Both the position numbers and the translations under genes were made by a program. The notes beneath the pieces were generated by a model. That model was not told the origin of the DNA. It searched no databases and was given only the letters and a program-made list of their open reading frames with translations. Of a DNA stretch of 64,000 nucleotides, positions 52,182-62,334 are shown piece by piece. Source of the DNA: Pelomonas nitida (GTDB lineage: Bacteria > Pseudomonadota > Gammaproteobacteria > Burkholderiales > Burkholderiaceae_C); the NCBI RefSeq assembly GCF_043555975.1, contig NZ_JBIGIA010000012.1:124001-188000 (forward strand), given 5' to 3'. Each line of letters starts with the position of its first letter. Position 1 is the stretch's first letter.

Positions 52182-52836
52182 GTCGGGACTGCGGCGGCGT
52201 TGGATGGTGGCGCACTTTAGCCTGGGGGTGCTGACCAGCTGGACGTCAGGGTTGGCGGCGGCGGCAACGCCCGCCAACGAGGCACCGGTGGTGCTGGTGG
52301 TCGGCGACAGCCTGTCGGCCGAATACGGCCTGAAGGCCGGCGATGGCTGGGTGGCGCTGCTGCAGGCACGGCTGGCCACGCAGAAGAAGCCCTACCGCGT
52401 CGTGAACGCCAGCATCAGCGGCGACACGACCTCGGGCGGCCGCAGCCGCTTGCCCGCCGCACTGCGCACGCACAAGCCGGCCATCGTCGTGCTGGAGCTG
52501 GGCGGCAACGACGCGCTGCGCGGCCTGCCACTCACCAGCACGCGCGAAAACCTGCTGGCCATGGCCCGCGCCGCGCAGCAGGCCGGCGCCAAGGTGGTGG
52601 TCGTGGGCATGCAGGTGCCGCCCAACTACGGCGCCAGCTACGCGCGCGATTTCGAGGGCCTGTTCACCGACGTGGCCAAGCAGGCCAAGACCGCCCTCGT
52701 GCCCTTCCTGCTCAAAGGCGTTGTCGACCGCGCGGATGCGATGGACTGGTTCCAGCCCGATCGCATCCACCCGCTGGCCAAGGCGCATCCGCAGATGTTG
52801 GACAACGTCTGGCCGGCACTGAAGCCGCTGCTCTAG
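52180..52836 (+). CDS. Arylesterase/TesA-like SGNH hydrolase
   Basis: A 218-residue periplasmic esterase of the TesA type (thioesterase I/lysophospholipase L1). The likely signal sequence is in residues 1-30 (VAHFSLGVLTSWTSGLAAAA). The SGNH blocks are all present: GDSLSAEYG with catalytic Ser (about residue 44), SGDTTSGG, GGNDALRG with Asn, and the Asp-x-x-His in PDRIHPLAKAH. An alternative start is Met9. It is head to head with the LolD/YbbA-like ATPase with no space between the start codons. Confidence 0.92.
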   Translation: MSGLRRRWMVAHFSLGVLTSWTSGLAAAATPANEAPVVLVVGDSLSAEYGLKAGDGWVALLQARLATQKKPYRVVNASISGDTTSGGRSRLPAALRTHKPAIVVLELGGNDALRGLPLTSTRENLLAMARAAQQAGAKVVVVGMQVPPNYGASYARDFEGLFTDVAKQAKTALVPFLLKGVVDRADAMDWFQPDRIHPLAKAHPQMLDNVWPALKPLL

Positions 52837-52846
52837 GGCTGTCGAG

Positions 52847-54919
52847 CTAGCGCTCCTGCTGCCGCTCGTTGTGGCCGCCATCGCGCGGCCGGTCCTGGCG
52901 TACGGGCACGCCACGCTGCGGGCCGTCGTTGCCCCGCTGCGGCTGCGGGATCTGCACGCGCGGGTCATCACGACGCTGCGGGACGTCGCGACGCTGCTGT
53001 TGTTCGCGCTGCTGTTGCTCCCGCTGCTGCTGCTCGCGTTGCTGTTGCTCGCGTTGCTGCTGTTGCTGCTGCATGTCGCGCTGCTGTTGCTCGCGCTGGC
53101 GCTGCTGCTGCTCCATGTCGCGCTGCTGCTGCTCGCGCTGGCGCTGTTGCTGCTCCATGTCGCGCTGCTGCTGCTCGCGCTGCCGCTGTTGCTGCTGCAT
53201 GTCGCGCTGCTGTTGCTCGCGCTGCCGCTGTTGCTGCTCCATGTCGCGTTGCTGCTGCTCACGCTGCTGCTGTTGCTGCATGTCGCGCTGCTGTTGCTCG
53301 CGCTGCTGCGCGGCCCGCTGGGCTTGCTCGCGCTGCCAGTCGTCACGGCGTTGCGGGCCGGCTGGCTGCACGTCGCCAGCACGCGGCGGCTCGACGAGCG
53401 GGCGGGCGGGCTGCGTGGGCACCTGCACCTGCGGGGAAGCGAACGGCACGCCCGGTCGGCCGGCCTCCACGCCGCGGCCCGGCTGGTCGTGCCGCACCGG
53501 CACCTGGGTGTCGCTGCGCCAGCCCATGGCGGCGTCACGATCGCGGTCACGCGGGCGCTGGACGCCGCCGTCCACCGGCCGCGTGGGCGCCTGCGGCAGC
53601 ACGGGCGCCAGGTCATTGCGGCCCGGCGCCATCGGCAGCGGGCGCGCCCAGCCCGGCTCGCCCTTGCGATCGGGCCCGCGCACAGGCATGGGCTGCAAGG
53701 CCGCGCCGGGCGCCGGCAGCACCGTGACGGCCGAGGGCACCTCGCGGTAGCGGTGCGGCTTCTGCACGGTGACGGGGTCACGCACATCGCGCAGGTCGTT
53801 GATGCGGCTCACATAGCGCGGGCTGTGACGATAGGCCGGCACGAAAACCTCGCGCGGCGCGAGCGGATACCAGCCGTAGCGCGGCGGCGGCGGGCGGTTG
53901 CCGACGGTGATGTTGACGCTGACCGCGCTGCCGCCCACCCAGCCCACCAGCGCCGGCGCATAGACCGGGCGCTGCACATAGGTGCCCGGCGCCCAGCACC
54001 AGCGGCCGCCCCAGTTGACCCAGCGGCCATAGTGGAAGGGCGCGAAGCCCCAGGGCGCGTCGTCCACCCAGGTCCAGCCCCACACGCGCGACCATGCCCA
54101 GTGACCGTAGCGGTAGGGCGCCCAGTCGGTGGCGACCACCGTGGTGGGGATCCACACGGTGCCGTAGTCCGGCGCGGTTTCCCAGCGACCGTAGCGGTCC
54201 AGGTCTTCCGCGCCAGTCATCTCGGGCGACACATAGCGGGCCACGGGGCGCGCGCCTTCGTCGCGGTTCTCGGCCAGCACCCAGTCGCCAAAGCCGTCGC
54301 TGTAGAGCGGGCCGCGCTCGGCGCGCGGGCCATCAGGCCACCACAGCTCGACCTGCTCGCCGGTGCCGGCGACAACGGGCGCCGACACCCGCGCCCACTC
54401 GAACCGCAGGCGCCCCTGGAACACGTAGACCTTGCTGCCGCGGTCGAGCTGCTCGACACGGTACAGCCCCTCGCGCTCGGGCTGCGCCGTGCCTTCGCGG
54501 GTGCGCAGCCGCGTCTCGGCGGCGTTCTCGGCGCTGCGCAGCCGCAGGGCCACGTCGCCACGGTCCAGCTGCAGCAGCGTCTGCCCGTCGTCGAGCTGGC
54601 TCAGCTCCAGGTCGCTGCGTTCGTCGAGCCACACGGTCGTCGAGCCCACCCGCAGCGACACGCGACCCCGTTCGTCGGTGCGCACGCGGTCGCCCTCGCC
54701 CACCGTCTGGTTGCGCACCAGGCGCGTCCATTCGCGCGAATCGTGGTCGAACAGCCAGGCGTCGCCGACGACGTCGACAACGCGTCCGGCGCGGGTCGGC
54801 GGGTCGCGGTCGGCCTCCAGCGCCTTCGCCATCGGGGCCATGGCCACCAGCAACGTGAGGGCCAGTGCGCGCCAGTGGCGCCGGGAAAGGACGAGCTTGG
54901 AATCGTTGGACGTGCTCAT
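52847..54919 (-). CDS. FecR/DUF6600-like exported protein with glutamine-rich repeats
   Basis: A 690-residue exported protein. The signal sequence is at residues about 10-33 (WRALALTLLVAMAPMAKALEA). The FecR-like region follows (about 40-150; RAGRVVDVVGDAWLFD and RVSLRVGSTTVWLDERSDLELS). A Trp/Tyr-rich region of the DUF6600 kind covers about 210-360 (WVDDAPWGFAPFHYGRWV). Then come a Pro-rich linker and six RDM-spaced, mostly 14-residue repeats REQQQRDM(E/Q)QQQRQ (about 545-644), ending in a basic tail. The repeat DNA (about 52990-53290) is close to a 42-base tandem array and could vary in length. The function is unknown, but the cell envelope is likely. Confidence 0.8.
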   Translation of the reverse strand: MSTSNDSKLVLSRRHWRALALTLLVAMAPMAKALEADRDPPTRAGRVVDVVGDAWLFDHDSREWTRLVRNQTVGEGDRVRTDERGRVSLRVGSTTVWLDERSDLELSQLDDGQTLLQLDRGDVALRLRSAENAAETRLRTREGTAQPEREGLYRVEQLDRGSKVYVFQGRLRFEWARVSAPVVAGTGEQVELWWPDGPRAERGPLYSDGFGDWVLAENRDEGARPVARYVSPEMTGAEDLDRYGRWETAPDYGTVWIPTTVVATDWAPYRYGHWAWSRVWGWTWVDDAPWGFAPFHYGRWVNWGGRWCWAPGTYVQRPVYAPALVGWVGGSAVSVNITVGNRPPPPRYGWYPLAPREVFVPAYRHSPRYVSRINDLRDVRDPVTVQKPHRYREVPSAVTVLPAPGAALQPMPVRGPDRKGEPGWARPLPMAPGRNDLAPVLPQAPTRPVDGGVQRPRDRDRDAAMGWRSDTQVPVRHDQPGRGVEAGRPGVPFASPQVQVPTQPARPLVEPPRAGDVQPAGPQRRDDWQREQAQRAAQQREQQQRDMQQQQQREQQQRDMEQQQRQREQQQRDMQQQQRQREQQQRDMEQQQRQREQQQRDMEQQQRQREQQQRDMQQQQQQREQQQREQQQREQQQREQQQRRDVPQRRDDPRVQIPQPQRGNDGPQRGVPVRQDRPRDGGHNERQQER

Positions 54920-54988
54920 GGGCCAATGCTCCTTGACGTCAGCGCAACGCAGCCGGCCGCGGGCCGGTGGACGGCGCTTACAAGTGTT

Positions 54989-55537
54989 TCAATCGTCGGC
55001 GGCGGGGTCGAGCTCCGGGAAGAGCACCGACGTGAAGCCGAAGCGCCGGAAGTCGGTCACGCGCATCGGGTAGAGGATGCCGTCGAGATGGTCGCACTCG
55101 TGCTGCACGACGCGGGCGTGAAAGCCCTCGGCGATGCGGTCAATGGGCGCGCCCTCCGCGTCGACGCCGGTGTAGCGGATGCGCTCGTCACGCTCGACAA
55201 CACCACGCAGGCCCGGCACCGACAAGCAGCCCTCCCAGCCCTCGGTGCGTCCACCGTCCAGCACCTCGATGACCGGGTTGATGAGCACCGTTGGTGGCAC
55301 CGGCGGGGCATCGGGATAACGGGCGTTCTTCGTGTAGCCGAAGATGACCAGCCGCAGGTCCACGCCGATCTGCGGTGCTGCCAGCCCGGCGCCGCTGGCT
55401 GCGGCCATGGTCTCGAACATGTCGGCGATCAGCGCCTTCAGCGAGGCGGTGCCGAACTCGGTGACGGGGCGGGCGACGCGCAGCAGGCGCGGGTCGCCCA
55501 TTTTCAGGATCTCGTGAACGGCCAAGCCGGGCTCCAT
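54989..55537 (-). CDS. def: Peptide deformylase
   Basis: A 182-residue enzyme that removes the formyl group from nascent proteins. All three motifs are intact: GAGLAAPQIG (about 49-58), EGCLSVPG with the metal Cys (about 101-108) and QHECDHLDG with the two metal His (about 143-151). The start MEPGLAVHEILKMGDP is typical. It is divergent from the MBL hydrolase gene, with overlapping upstream regions. No fmt is next to it, so it may be a second deformylase. Confidence 0.95.
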   Translation of the reverse strand: MEPGLAVHEILKMGDPRLLRVARPVTEFGTASLKALIADMFETMAAASGAGLAAPQIGVDLRLVIFGYTKNARYPDAPPVPPTVLINPVIEVLDGGRTEGWEGCLSVPGLRGVVERDERIRYTGVDAEGAPIDRIAEGFHARVVQHECDHLDGILYPMRVTDFRRFGFTSVLFPELDPAADD

Positions 55538-55571
55538 GGGCTATCGTGCCGGCCATTCTAAAAACCAGACC

Positions 55572-56528
55572 ATGCCTGACTTTCTCGAAGACCTCGGCCA
55601 CGGCATCTACGCCATCGACACCGGTTTCCAGCGCCCGCGCTTCGACGCCGCCTACCTGATCGTCGAGGCCGGCCGCGCCGCCTTCATCGACACCGGCACC
55701 AACCATGCCGTGCCGCGCCTGCTCGCGGCGCTCAACGCGCTGGGCCTCCCGCGCGAGGCGGTGGACTGGGTCATCCCCACGCATGTGCACCTGGACCACG
55801 CCGGCGGCGTGGGCCTGCTGATGGCCGCCCTGCCCAGCGCCCGCGCCCTCGTCCACCCACGCGGCCTGCGCCACATGGTGGACCCCAAGGCGCTGTGGCT
55901 GAGCGCACTGACCGTCTACGGCGAGGCCGAGATGCAGCGCAGCTACGGCAAGCTCGTGCCGGTGCCGGCGGAGCGCGCCGAGGCGTCGCACGACGAGCAG
56001 GTCATCCACCTCGCGGGCCGGCCGCTGCGCCTCATCGACACCCCGGGCCATGCCAAGCATCACCACGCGATCTGGGACGAGCGCAGCCGCAGCTGGTTCA
56101 CGGGCGACACCTTCGGCCTGTCCTACCGCGTGTTCGATGTGGACGGCCGCGCCTGGATGCTGCCCACCAGCACGCCGGTGCAGTTCGACCCCGACGCGCT
56201 GAAGGCCACCGTCGCGCGGCTGCTGGCCGCCGAGCCGCTGGCCATGCAGGTCACGCACTACGGCCGCGTCGGCGGCAACGTGGCCGAGGTGCAGCGCCTG
56301 GCGGCCGACATGCTCGCCCAGGTCGACGAGATGGTGGCCCAGGCCGAAGCGCTGCGCACCGCCACTGACCGGCATGACCGGCTGAAGCAGCTGCTGCTGG
56401 ACGGTTATCTGGCGCGGCTGCGGGCCCATGGCCACGCTGCGGGCGACGAGGCCGCCGCCTGGCTGGCCATGGACGCCGAGCTCAACGCCCAGGGCCTGGA
56501 GGTCTGGCTGGACCGCCCGGCTCGCTGA
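55572..56528 (+). CDS. MBL-fold metallo-hydrolase
   Basis: A 318-residue hydrolase of the metallo-beta-lactamase fold. The zinc motif THVHLDHAGG is present (about residues 79-88), with Asp and His ligands in TPGHAKHHH and FTGDTFGLSYR. The N-terminus MPDFLEDLGHGIYAIDTGFQ starts the first beta-strand. The family acts on varied substrates, including thioesters, glyoxalase II-like compounds and quorum signals. The substrate is not predictable. It is divergent from def. Confidence 0.88.
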   Translation: MPDFLEDLGHGIYAIDTGFQRPRFDAAYLIVEAGRAAFIDTGTNHAVPRLLAALNALGLPREAVDWVIPTHVHLDHAGGVGLLMAALPSARALVHPRGLRHMVDPKALWLSALTVYGEAEMQRSYGKLVPVPAERAEASHDEQVIHLAGRPLRLIDTPGHAKHHHAIWDERSRSWFTGDTFGLSYRVFDVDGRAWMLPTSTPVQFDPDALKATVARLLAAEPLAMQVTHYGRVGGNVAEVQRLAADMLAQVDEMVAQAEALRTATDRHDRLKQLLLDGYLARLRAHGHAAGDEAAAWLAMDAELNAQGLEVWLDRPAR

Positions 56529-56831
56529 CGGGGCAAGCCGCCCCGCCCCGGCGCAAGGCGCACCGCAACAGGGCAGATCCCCACCGCCACGCACGCCCAG
56601 CCACGCGGACGCCCCAGGACGCTCGCCCTGGCCGCGCCGGGCATGGCTCTTGCAAAGCGTTGCACGAGTGCTTGCCGACACGCAGGTCACTTGGGATTGA
56701 TTGCCAACGATGGCGACTCTCATCGACAGGCCCCGTTCGAGCAGACAGCTGCTTGCGGGGCTTTTCTTTTTGGTGCCGCCAGCCACGCCCGCACAGCCTG
56801 GCCGGCGGCCTCCGCTGCGCGAGACCAGACC
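56529..56831 (+). promoter_or_regulatory. nirB leader region with RNA hairpins
   Basis: No gene is seen. The region carries a small hairpin with a six-base loop (56701-56716, TTGCC-AACGAT-GGCGA) followed by a terminator (56729-56771). The loop has A at position 1 and G at position 4, the pattern of ANTAR-type antiterminator targets. Upstream, TTGCACGAGTGCTTGC (about 56667-56685) loosely resembles a sigma-54 promoter, but the spacing is off by one base. Confidence 0.5.
56729..56771 (+). terminator. Leader terminator upstream of nirB
   Basis: GCCCCG (56730-56735) pairs with CGGGGC (56756-56761), an inner stem CGAGCAG/CTGCTTG closes the loop, and TTTTCTTTTT follows. It lies 60 bases before the nirB start, so readthrough is needed for expression from any promoter upstream of it. 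Confidence 0.75.
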
Positions 56832-59363
56832 ATGCACATCGTCCTCATCGGCCACGGAATGGTGGGCCAGAAATTTCTCGAATCCCTCGCCGAGGGCCCG
56901 GCCGCCGGCCAGGTGCGGGTGACGGTGCTGTGCGAGGAGCCGCGCCCCGCGTATGACCGTGTGCACCTGTCCGAGTTCTTCGCGGGCAAGTCGGCCGAGG
57001 ACCTGTCCCTCGTACCCGCCGGCTTCTTCGAGAAGACCGGCTTCACGCTGCGCCTGGGCGCCAAGGTCACGGCCATCGAGCGGCGCGACCAGACGGTCAC
57101 GCTGGCCGACGGCGAGGTCATCGCCTACGACCGGCTGGTGCTGGCCACCGGCTCCTACCCCTTCGTGCCGGCCCTGCCCGGGCGCGACCGGCCGCACTGC
57201 CACGTCTACCGCACCATCGAGGACCTGGAAGGCATGCAGGCCAGCGGCCGCGTCTCCAAGAGCGGCGTGGTCATCGGCGGCGGCCTGCTGGGGCTGGAAT
57301 GCGCGAAGGCGCTGCGCGACATGGGGCTGCAGACGCATGTCGTCGAGTTCGCGCCGCGCCTGATGGCCGTGCAGGTGGACGACGGCGGCGGCCGCGTGCT
57401 GCGCGAGAAGATCGAGGCGCTGGGCGTGCAGGTGCACACCAGCCGCAGCACGGTGGAAATCACCGATGGCGCCGCCGCCCGGCACCGGCTCGTCTTCAAC
57501 GACGGCACCTGGCTGGAGACCGACATGCTGGTGTTCTCCGCCGGCATCCGCCCGCGCGACGAGCTGGGCCGCCAATGCGTGCTGGCCATCGGGCCGCGCG
57601 GCGGCATCGCCGTGGATGACCACTGCCGCAGCAGCGACCGCCACGTCTACGCCATCGGCGAGGTGGCCTGCTGGAACGAGCAGACCTTCGGCCTCGTCGC
57701 ACCCGGCTACGAGATGGCCCGCGTGGCCGCCCGCCACATCGCCGGCGATGCCGACGCAGCCTTCCCCGGCGCCGACATGAGCACCAAGCTCAAGCTGATG
57801 GGTGTGGACGTGGCCAGCATCGGCGACGCGCATGGCAAGACCGCCAAATGCCGCAGCTACCAGTTCGTCGACGAGCGCAAGCAGATCTACAAGAAGATCG
57901 TCGTCAGCGAGGACGGCGAGAAGCTGCTGGGCGCCGTGCTGGTGGGCAACGCCGAGGAGTACGGCACGCTGCTGCAGATGGCGCTGAACGGCATCAAGCT
58001 GCCGGCCGACCCCGAGTTCCTGATCCTGCCGAGCAGCGACGGCAAGGCCAAGGTGGGCATCGGCCCCGACGCCCTGCCCGACAGCGCCCAGCTGTGCTCG
58101 TGCAACAACGTCACCAAGGGCCAGATCTGCGCGGCCGTGGGCGAAGGCTGCACGACGATGGGCGAGATCAAGGCCTGCACGAAGGCCGGCGCCACCTGCG
58201 GCGGCTGCGTGCCGCTGGTCACGCAGGTCATGAAGCTGGAGATGGCCAAGCGCGGCATGGCCGTCAACAACCACCTCTGCGAGCACTTCCCGCATTCGCG
58301 CCAGGAGCTCTATCACCTGATCCGCGTGGGCGGCATCAAGACCTTCAGCGAGCTATTGGCCAAGCACGGCAAGGGGCTGGGCTGCGACATCTGCAAGCCG
58401 GCCGCCGCCAGCATCTTCGCGTCGTGCTGGAACGACTTCGTGCTCAAGCCCGAACTGGCCAGCCTGCAGGACAGCAACGACTACTTCCTCGGCAACATCC
58501 AGAAGGACGGCAGCTACTCCGTCGTGCCGCGCATGCCCGGTGGCGAGGTCACGCCCGACGGCCTCATCGCCGTGGGCCAGATCGCCAAGAAGTACGGCCT
58601 CTACACCAAGATCACCGGCGGCGCCCGCGTGGACATGTTCGGCGCGCGTGTGGAGCAGCTGCCGCTGATCTGGGAGGAGCTGATCGCCGCCGGCTTCGAG
58701 TCGGGCCACGCCTACGGCAAGTCGCTGCGCACCGTGAAGAGCTGCGTGGGCAGCACGTGGTGCCGTTATGGCGTGGACGACTCGGTGGGCCTGGCCGTCG
58801 AGATCGAGAACCGCTACAAGGGCCTGCGCGCGCCGCACAAGATCAAGTTCGGCGTCTCGGGCTGCACGCGCGAATGCGCCGAGGCGCAGGGCAAGGACGT
58901 CGGCATCATCGCCACCGACAAGGGCTGGAACCTCTACGTCTGCGGCAACGGCGGCATGAAGCCGCGCCACGCCGAGCTGATCGCCAGCGACCTCACCAAG
59001 GCCGACCTCATCAAGTACGTCGACCGCTTCCTGATGTTCTACGTGCGCACGGCCGACCGCCTGCAGCGCACCAGCACCTGGCGCGACAGCATGGAAGGCG
59101 GGCTGGACTACCTGAAGAGCGTCGTCATCGACGACAAGCTGGGCCTGGGGTCTGAGCTGGAAGCGCAGATGCAGGCCGTCGTCGACAGCTACCAGTGCGA
59201 GTGGAAGACCGCCGTCGAGACGCCGGCCGTGCGCCAGCGCTTCCGCAGCTTCGTCAACAGCGAGCAGCCCGACGAGCAGATCGTCTTCGTCAAGGAGCGC
59301 GGCCAGATCCGCCCGGCCCGCGCCGACGAGCGCACCGAGCCGACCGACGCCCAGCCCGCCTGA
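56832..59363 (+). CDS. nirB: Assimilatory nitrite reductase (NAD(P)H), large subunit
   Basis: An 843-residue cytoplasmic enzyme that reduces nitrite to ammonium with NADH. The start MHIVLIGHGMVGQKFLESL places the FAD motif at the N-terminus. A second nucleotide-binding motif is VVIGGGLLGLECAKAL (about 147-162). The BFD-like [2Fe-2S] domain has CSCNNVTKGQICAA (about 423-436) and CTKAGATCGGC. The sirohaem/[4Fe-4S] site is C-x5-C in SCVGSTWCRYG and C-x3-C in GCTRECAEAQG. It is followed by nirD after 22 bases. Full length, with all cofactor cysteines intact. Confidence 0.97.
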   Translation: MHIVLIGHGMVGQKFLESLAEGPAAGQVRVTVLCEEPRPAYDRVHLSEFFAGKSAEDLSLVPAGFFEKTGFTLRLGAKVTAIERRDQTVTLADGEVIAYDRLVLATGSYPFVPALPGRDRPHCHVYRTIEDLEGMQASGRVSKSGVVIGGGLLGLECAKALRDMGLQTHVVEFAPRLMAVQVDDGGGRVLREKIEALGVQVHTSRSTVEITDGAAARHRLVFNDGTWLETDMLVFSAGIRPRDELGRQCVLAIGPRGGIAVDDHCRSSDRHVYAIGEVACWNEQTFGLVAPGYEMARVAARHIAGDADAAFPGADMSTKLKLMGVDVASIGDAHGKTAKCRSYQFVDERKQIYKKIVVSEDGEKLLGAVLVGNAEEYGTLLQMALNGIKLPADPEFLILPSSDGKAKVGIGPDALPDSAQLCSCNNVTKGQICAAVGEGCTTMGEIKACTKAGATCGGCVPLVTQVMKLEMAKRGMAVNNHLCEHFPHSRQELYHLIRVGGIKTFSELLAKHGKGLGCDICKPAAASIFASCWNDFVLKPELASLQDSNDYFLGNIQKDGSYSVVPRMPGGEVTPDGLIAVGQIAKKYGLYTKITGGARVDMFGARVEQLPLIWEELIAAGFESGHAYGKSLRTVKSCVGSTWCRYGVDDSVGLAVEIENRYKGLRAPHKIKFGVSGCTRECAEAQGKDVGIIATDKGWNLYVCGNGGMKPRHAELIASDLTKADLIKYVDRFLMFYVRTADRLQRTSTWRDSMEGGLDYLKSVVIDDKLGLGSELEAQMQAVVDSYQCEWKTAVETPAVRQRFRSFVNSEQPDEQIVFVKERGQIRPARADERTEPTDAQPA

Positions 59364-59385
59364 GCCCCGCATCCAGGAGTACCGC

Positions 59386-59718
59386 ATGAGCCAAGGCACC
59401 TTCACCCCCGTCTGCAGCGTCGACCAGATCCTGCCCAACACCGGCGTCGCCGCGCTGGTGAACGGCCGCCATGTCGCCGTGTTCCGCGTCGGGGCCGACC
59501 GCTTCCACGCCATCGACAACATCGACCCGCGCTCCGGCGCCAGCGTGCTGTCGCGCGGCCTGGTCGGCAACCTCGGCGACCGCATCGTCGTCGCGTCGCC
59601 GCTCTACAAGAACCACTTCGACCTGAGCACCGGCGAATGCCTGGAGGCGCCCGAGCAGTCGGTGCGGGCGCACGCGGTGCGGGTGCAGGATGGGCGGGTG
59701 ATGGTGGCGTTGGGCTGA
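59386..59718 (+). CDS. nirD: Nitrite reductase small subunit
   Basis: A 110-residue Rieske-fold subunit of NirBD. It has the fold sequence VCSVDQILPNTGVAALVNG, FHAIDNIDPRSGASVLSRG and GDRIVVASPLYKNHFDLSTGECLEAPE. Rieske iron ligands are absent, as is normal for NirD. It follows nirB and is the last gene of the unit; mobile-element debris starts about 35 bases later. Confidence 0.95.
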   Translation: MSQGTFTPVCSVDQILPNTGVAALVNGRHVAVFRVGADRFHAIDNIDPRSGASVLSRGLVGNLGDRIVVASPLYKNHFDLSTGECLEAPEQSVRAHAVRVQDGRVMVALG

Positions 59719-59752
59719 GGCTGTACTGAACACGTGCCTCGCACGCAGACTT

Positions 59753-59891
59753 GTAGATTGGGGGACGCAGTGAATGCGGATGCCAATCTACAGCTCGCCG
59801 CATCACCTGAACCGACGCCCCGCTGTGGATGTTGGGCTTCGCTGTCTTCGTCGGGATCAGGGGAACGTTGGGGTCGATGACCCCAACCTAC
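59753..59891. repeat. Two REP-type hairpins downstream of nirD
   Basis: A hairpin GTAGATTGG..CCAATCTAC lies at 59753-59791. A second, CGTTGGGGTCGATGACCCCAACCTAC, at 59866-59891, shares its arms with the RAYT-linked REPs at 33-34 kb. They mark dispersed members of the same REP population. Confidence 0.65.
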
Positions 59892-59901
59892 CGGGCTGCA
59901 C

Positions 59902-60060
59902 GGGCAGCGCTTCAAGAGCAGGCGCCAGGCCATGGACGAAGTTGTGGCCTGGATGCTCTGGTACAACCGAACTCGGTTGCATTCGACGCTGGCCTACGTC
60001 AGCCCGATGCAGTTCGAAGAAAACTGGCTCGCCGGCCAACGCCGGCAAGTCAACGCGTAG
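59902..60060 (+). pseudogene. IS3-family transposase, C-terminal fragment
   Basis: The plus-strand frame reads GQRFKSRRQAMDEVVAWMLW, then YNRTRLHSTLAYVSPMQFE and ENWLAGQRRQVNA with a stop at 60058-60060. This is the C-terminal part of an IS3-type integrase-fold transposase, with the conserved YNRTRLHSTL motif. The N-terminal portion is missing, cut at a REP end, so it is inactive. Its last part is shared with the copy at 34185-34258. Confidence 0.8.
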
Positions 60061-60097
60061 TCCAGCTAAGGGATACGGAATTCAGGGGCAAGGTCAC
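60024..60097 (+). mobile_element. IS3-family right-end remnant, copy 2
   Basis: A 74-base sequence that matches 34185-34258 at all but three positions and contains the transposase stop and the right terminal repeat ending AAGGTCAC. Confidence 0.7.
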
Positions 60098-60266
60098 AAA
60101 GGCATCCGCTGCTGTTCTGGCGCGGGTTGACGGTGGTGCTGCTGGGGTTGCGGGTTAGCGGACATTGAAGACCGCTGCGCGCGTGCTGTTGGACGAAGGT
60201 AAAGCTTCAACCAAAATGCGCAGGCAGAAGGCATCCACCATTCTCACGACCAAGACTACCACCACC

Positions 60267-60794
60267 ATGCATATTCCCGGCCTCGGTGAAGTTCATCTCG
60301 ACTCTCAATTCGGCTGGTATCGCAGCTGCGACTTTGTCGCCGTGCCGATGCTAGGCAGAGAGTGCTTCGTATTGGTCGATGGTTACGCTGAAGATGACAA
60401 CCCTGATGACTTTCACGTTGCAATCGCGAATCTCTTGAACGGGGAACGCGACATCTTGCAAAAGGCGTCGCACCACATCTTCAGGTACTACCAAGACATG
60501 AATTCGTACTGGTCACCTGACGACCCTGAGTACGTGTCCATAGCTGCGCCTAAAGATGTTTGGCGGCACATTCAGCTGGGCAGCGAGCCAATGGTTTCGC
60601 GCCGCGCCTACGGAGACAAAGGTGTCTACGTGTCCATCGAGTGCAACTGCGATTGGGAGCCCGAGCATGGGCTTCAAATCGTCCTGAAGAATGGCTCGGA
60701 GATCACCAAGGTAGGCCCCTACGATGGCCACCTTACGAACAGCGACGCCTATGCCGACAGCGCCCTCGAGAATGTCGTCTACAAAGACGCGTAG
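60267..60794 (+). CDS. DUF6985-like hypothetical protein
   Basis: A 175-residue protein. The start MHIPGLGEVHLDSQFGWY was preferred over an upstream ATG at 60165 because conserved-looking residues begin here. Typical features are FGWYRSCDFVAVPMLG, VDGYAEDDNPDDFHVAIANLL and HIFRYYQDMNSYWSPDDPE, then a C-terminal half with VYVSIECNCDWEPEHGLQIVLKNG and an ending SDAYADSALENVVYKDA. Proteins of this kind are often immunity-like or contact-system associated, but the role is not established. The lower GC and the upstream IS debris suggest horizontal gain. Confidence 0.7.
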   Translation: MHIPGLGEVHLDSQFGWYRSCDFVAVPMLGRECFVLVDGYAEDDNPDDFHVAIANLLNGERDILQKASHHIFRYYQDMNSYWSPDDPEYVSIAAPKDVWRHIQLGSEPMVSRRAYGDKGVYVSIECNCDWEPEHGLQIVLKNGSEITKVGPYDGHLTNSDAYADSALENVVYKDA

Positions 60795-60827
60795 CCCGTA
60801 GGTTATGGACGCCCCCCGGCTCGGACC

Positions 60828-62300
<1,473 letters not shown>

Positions 62301-62334
62301 GAGGTTCCTCAGCCGATCCCCTCACCTCGTGGGT

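Noticed and set aside
52871..55561. An 896-codon plus-strand frame, very leucine-rich, opposite the glutamine-rich protein
   Set aside because: It is the antisense shadow of the Gln/Arg repeat gene and of def. It has no ribosome-binding site and no conserved domain, and its Leu runs mirror CAG/CTG codons.
56660..56690. A possible sigma-54 promoter for nirB
   Set aside because: TTGCACG and TTGC are present, but the spacing is one base too long and the GG doublet is changed, so it is too weak to call as a feature.
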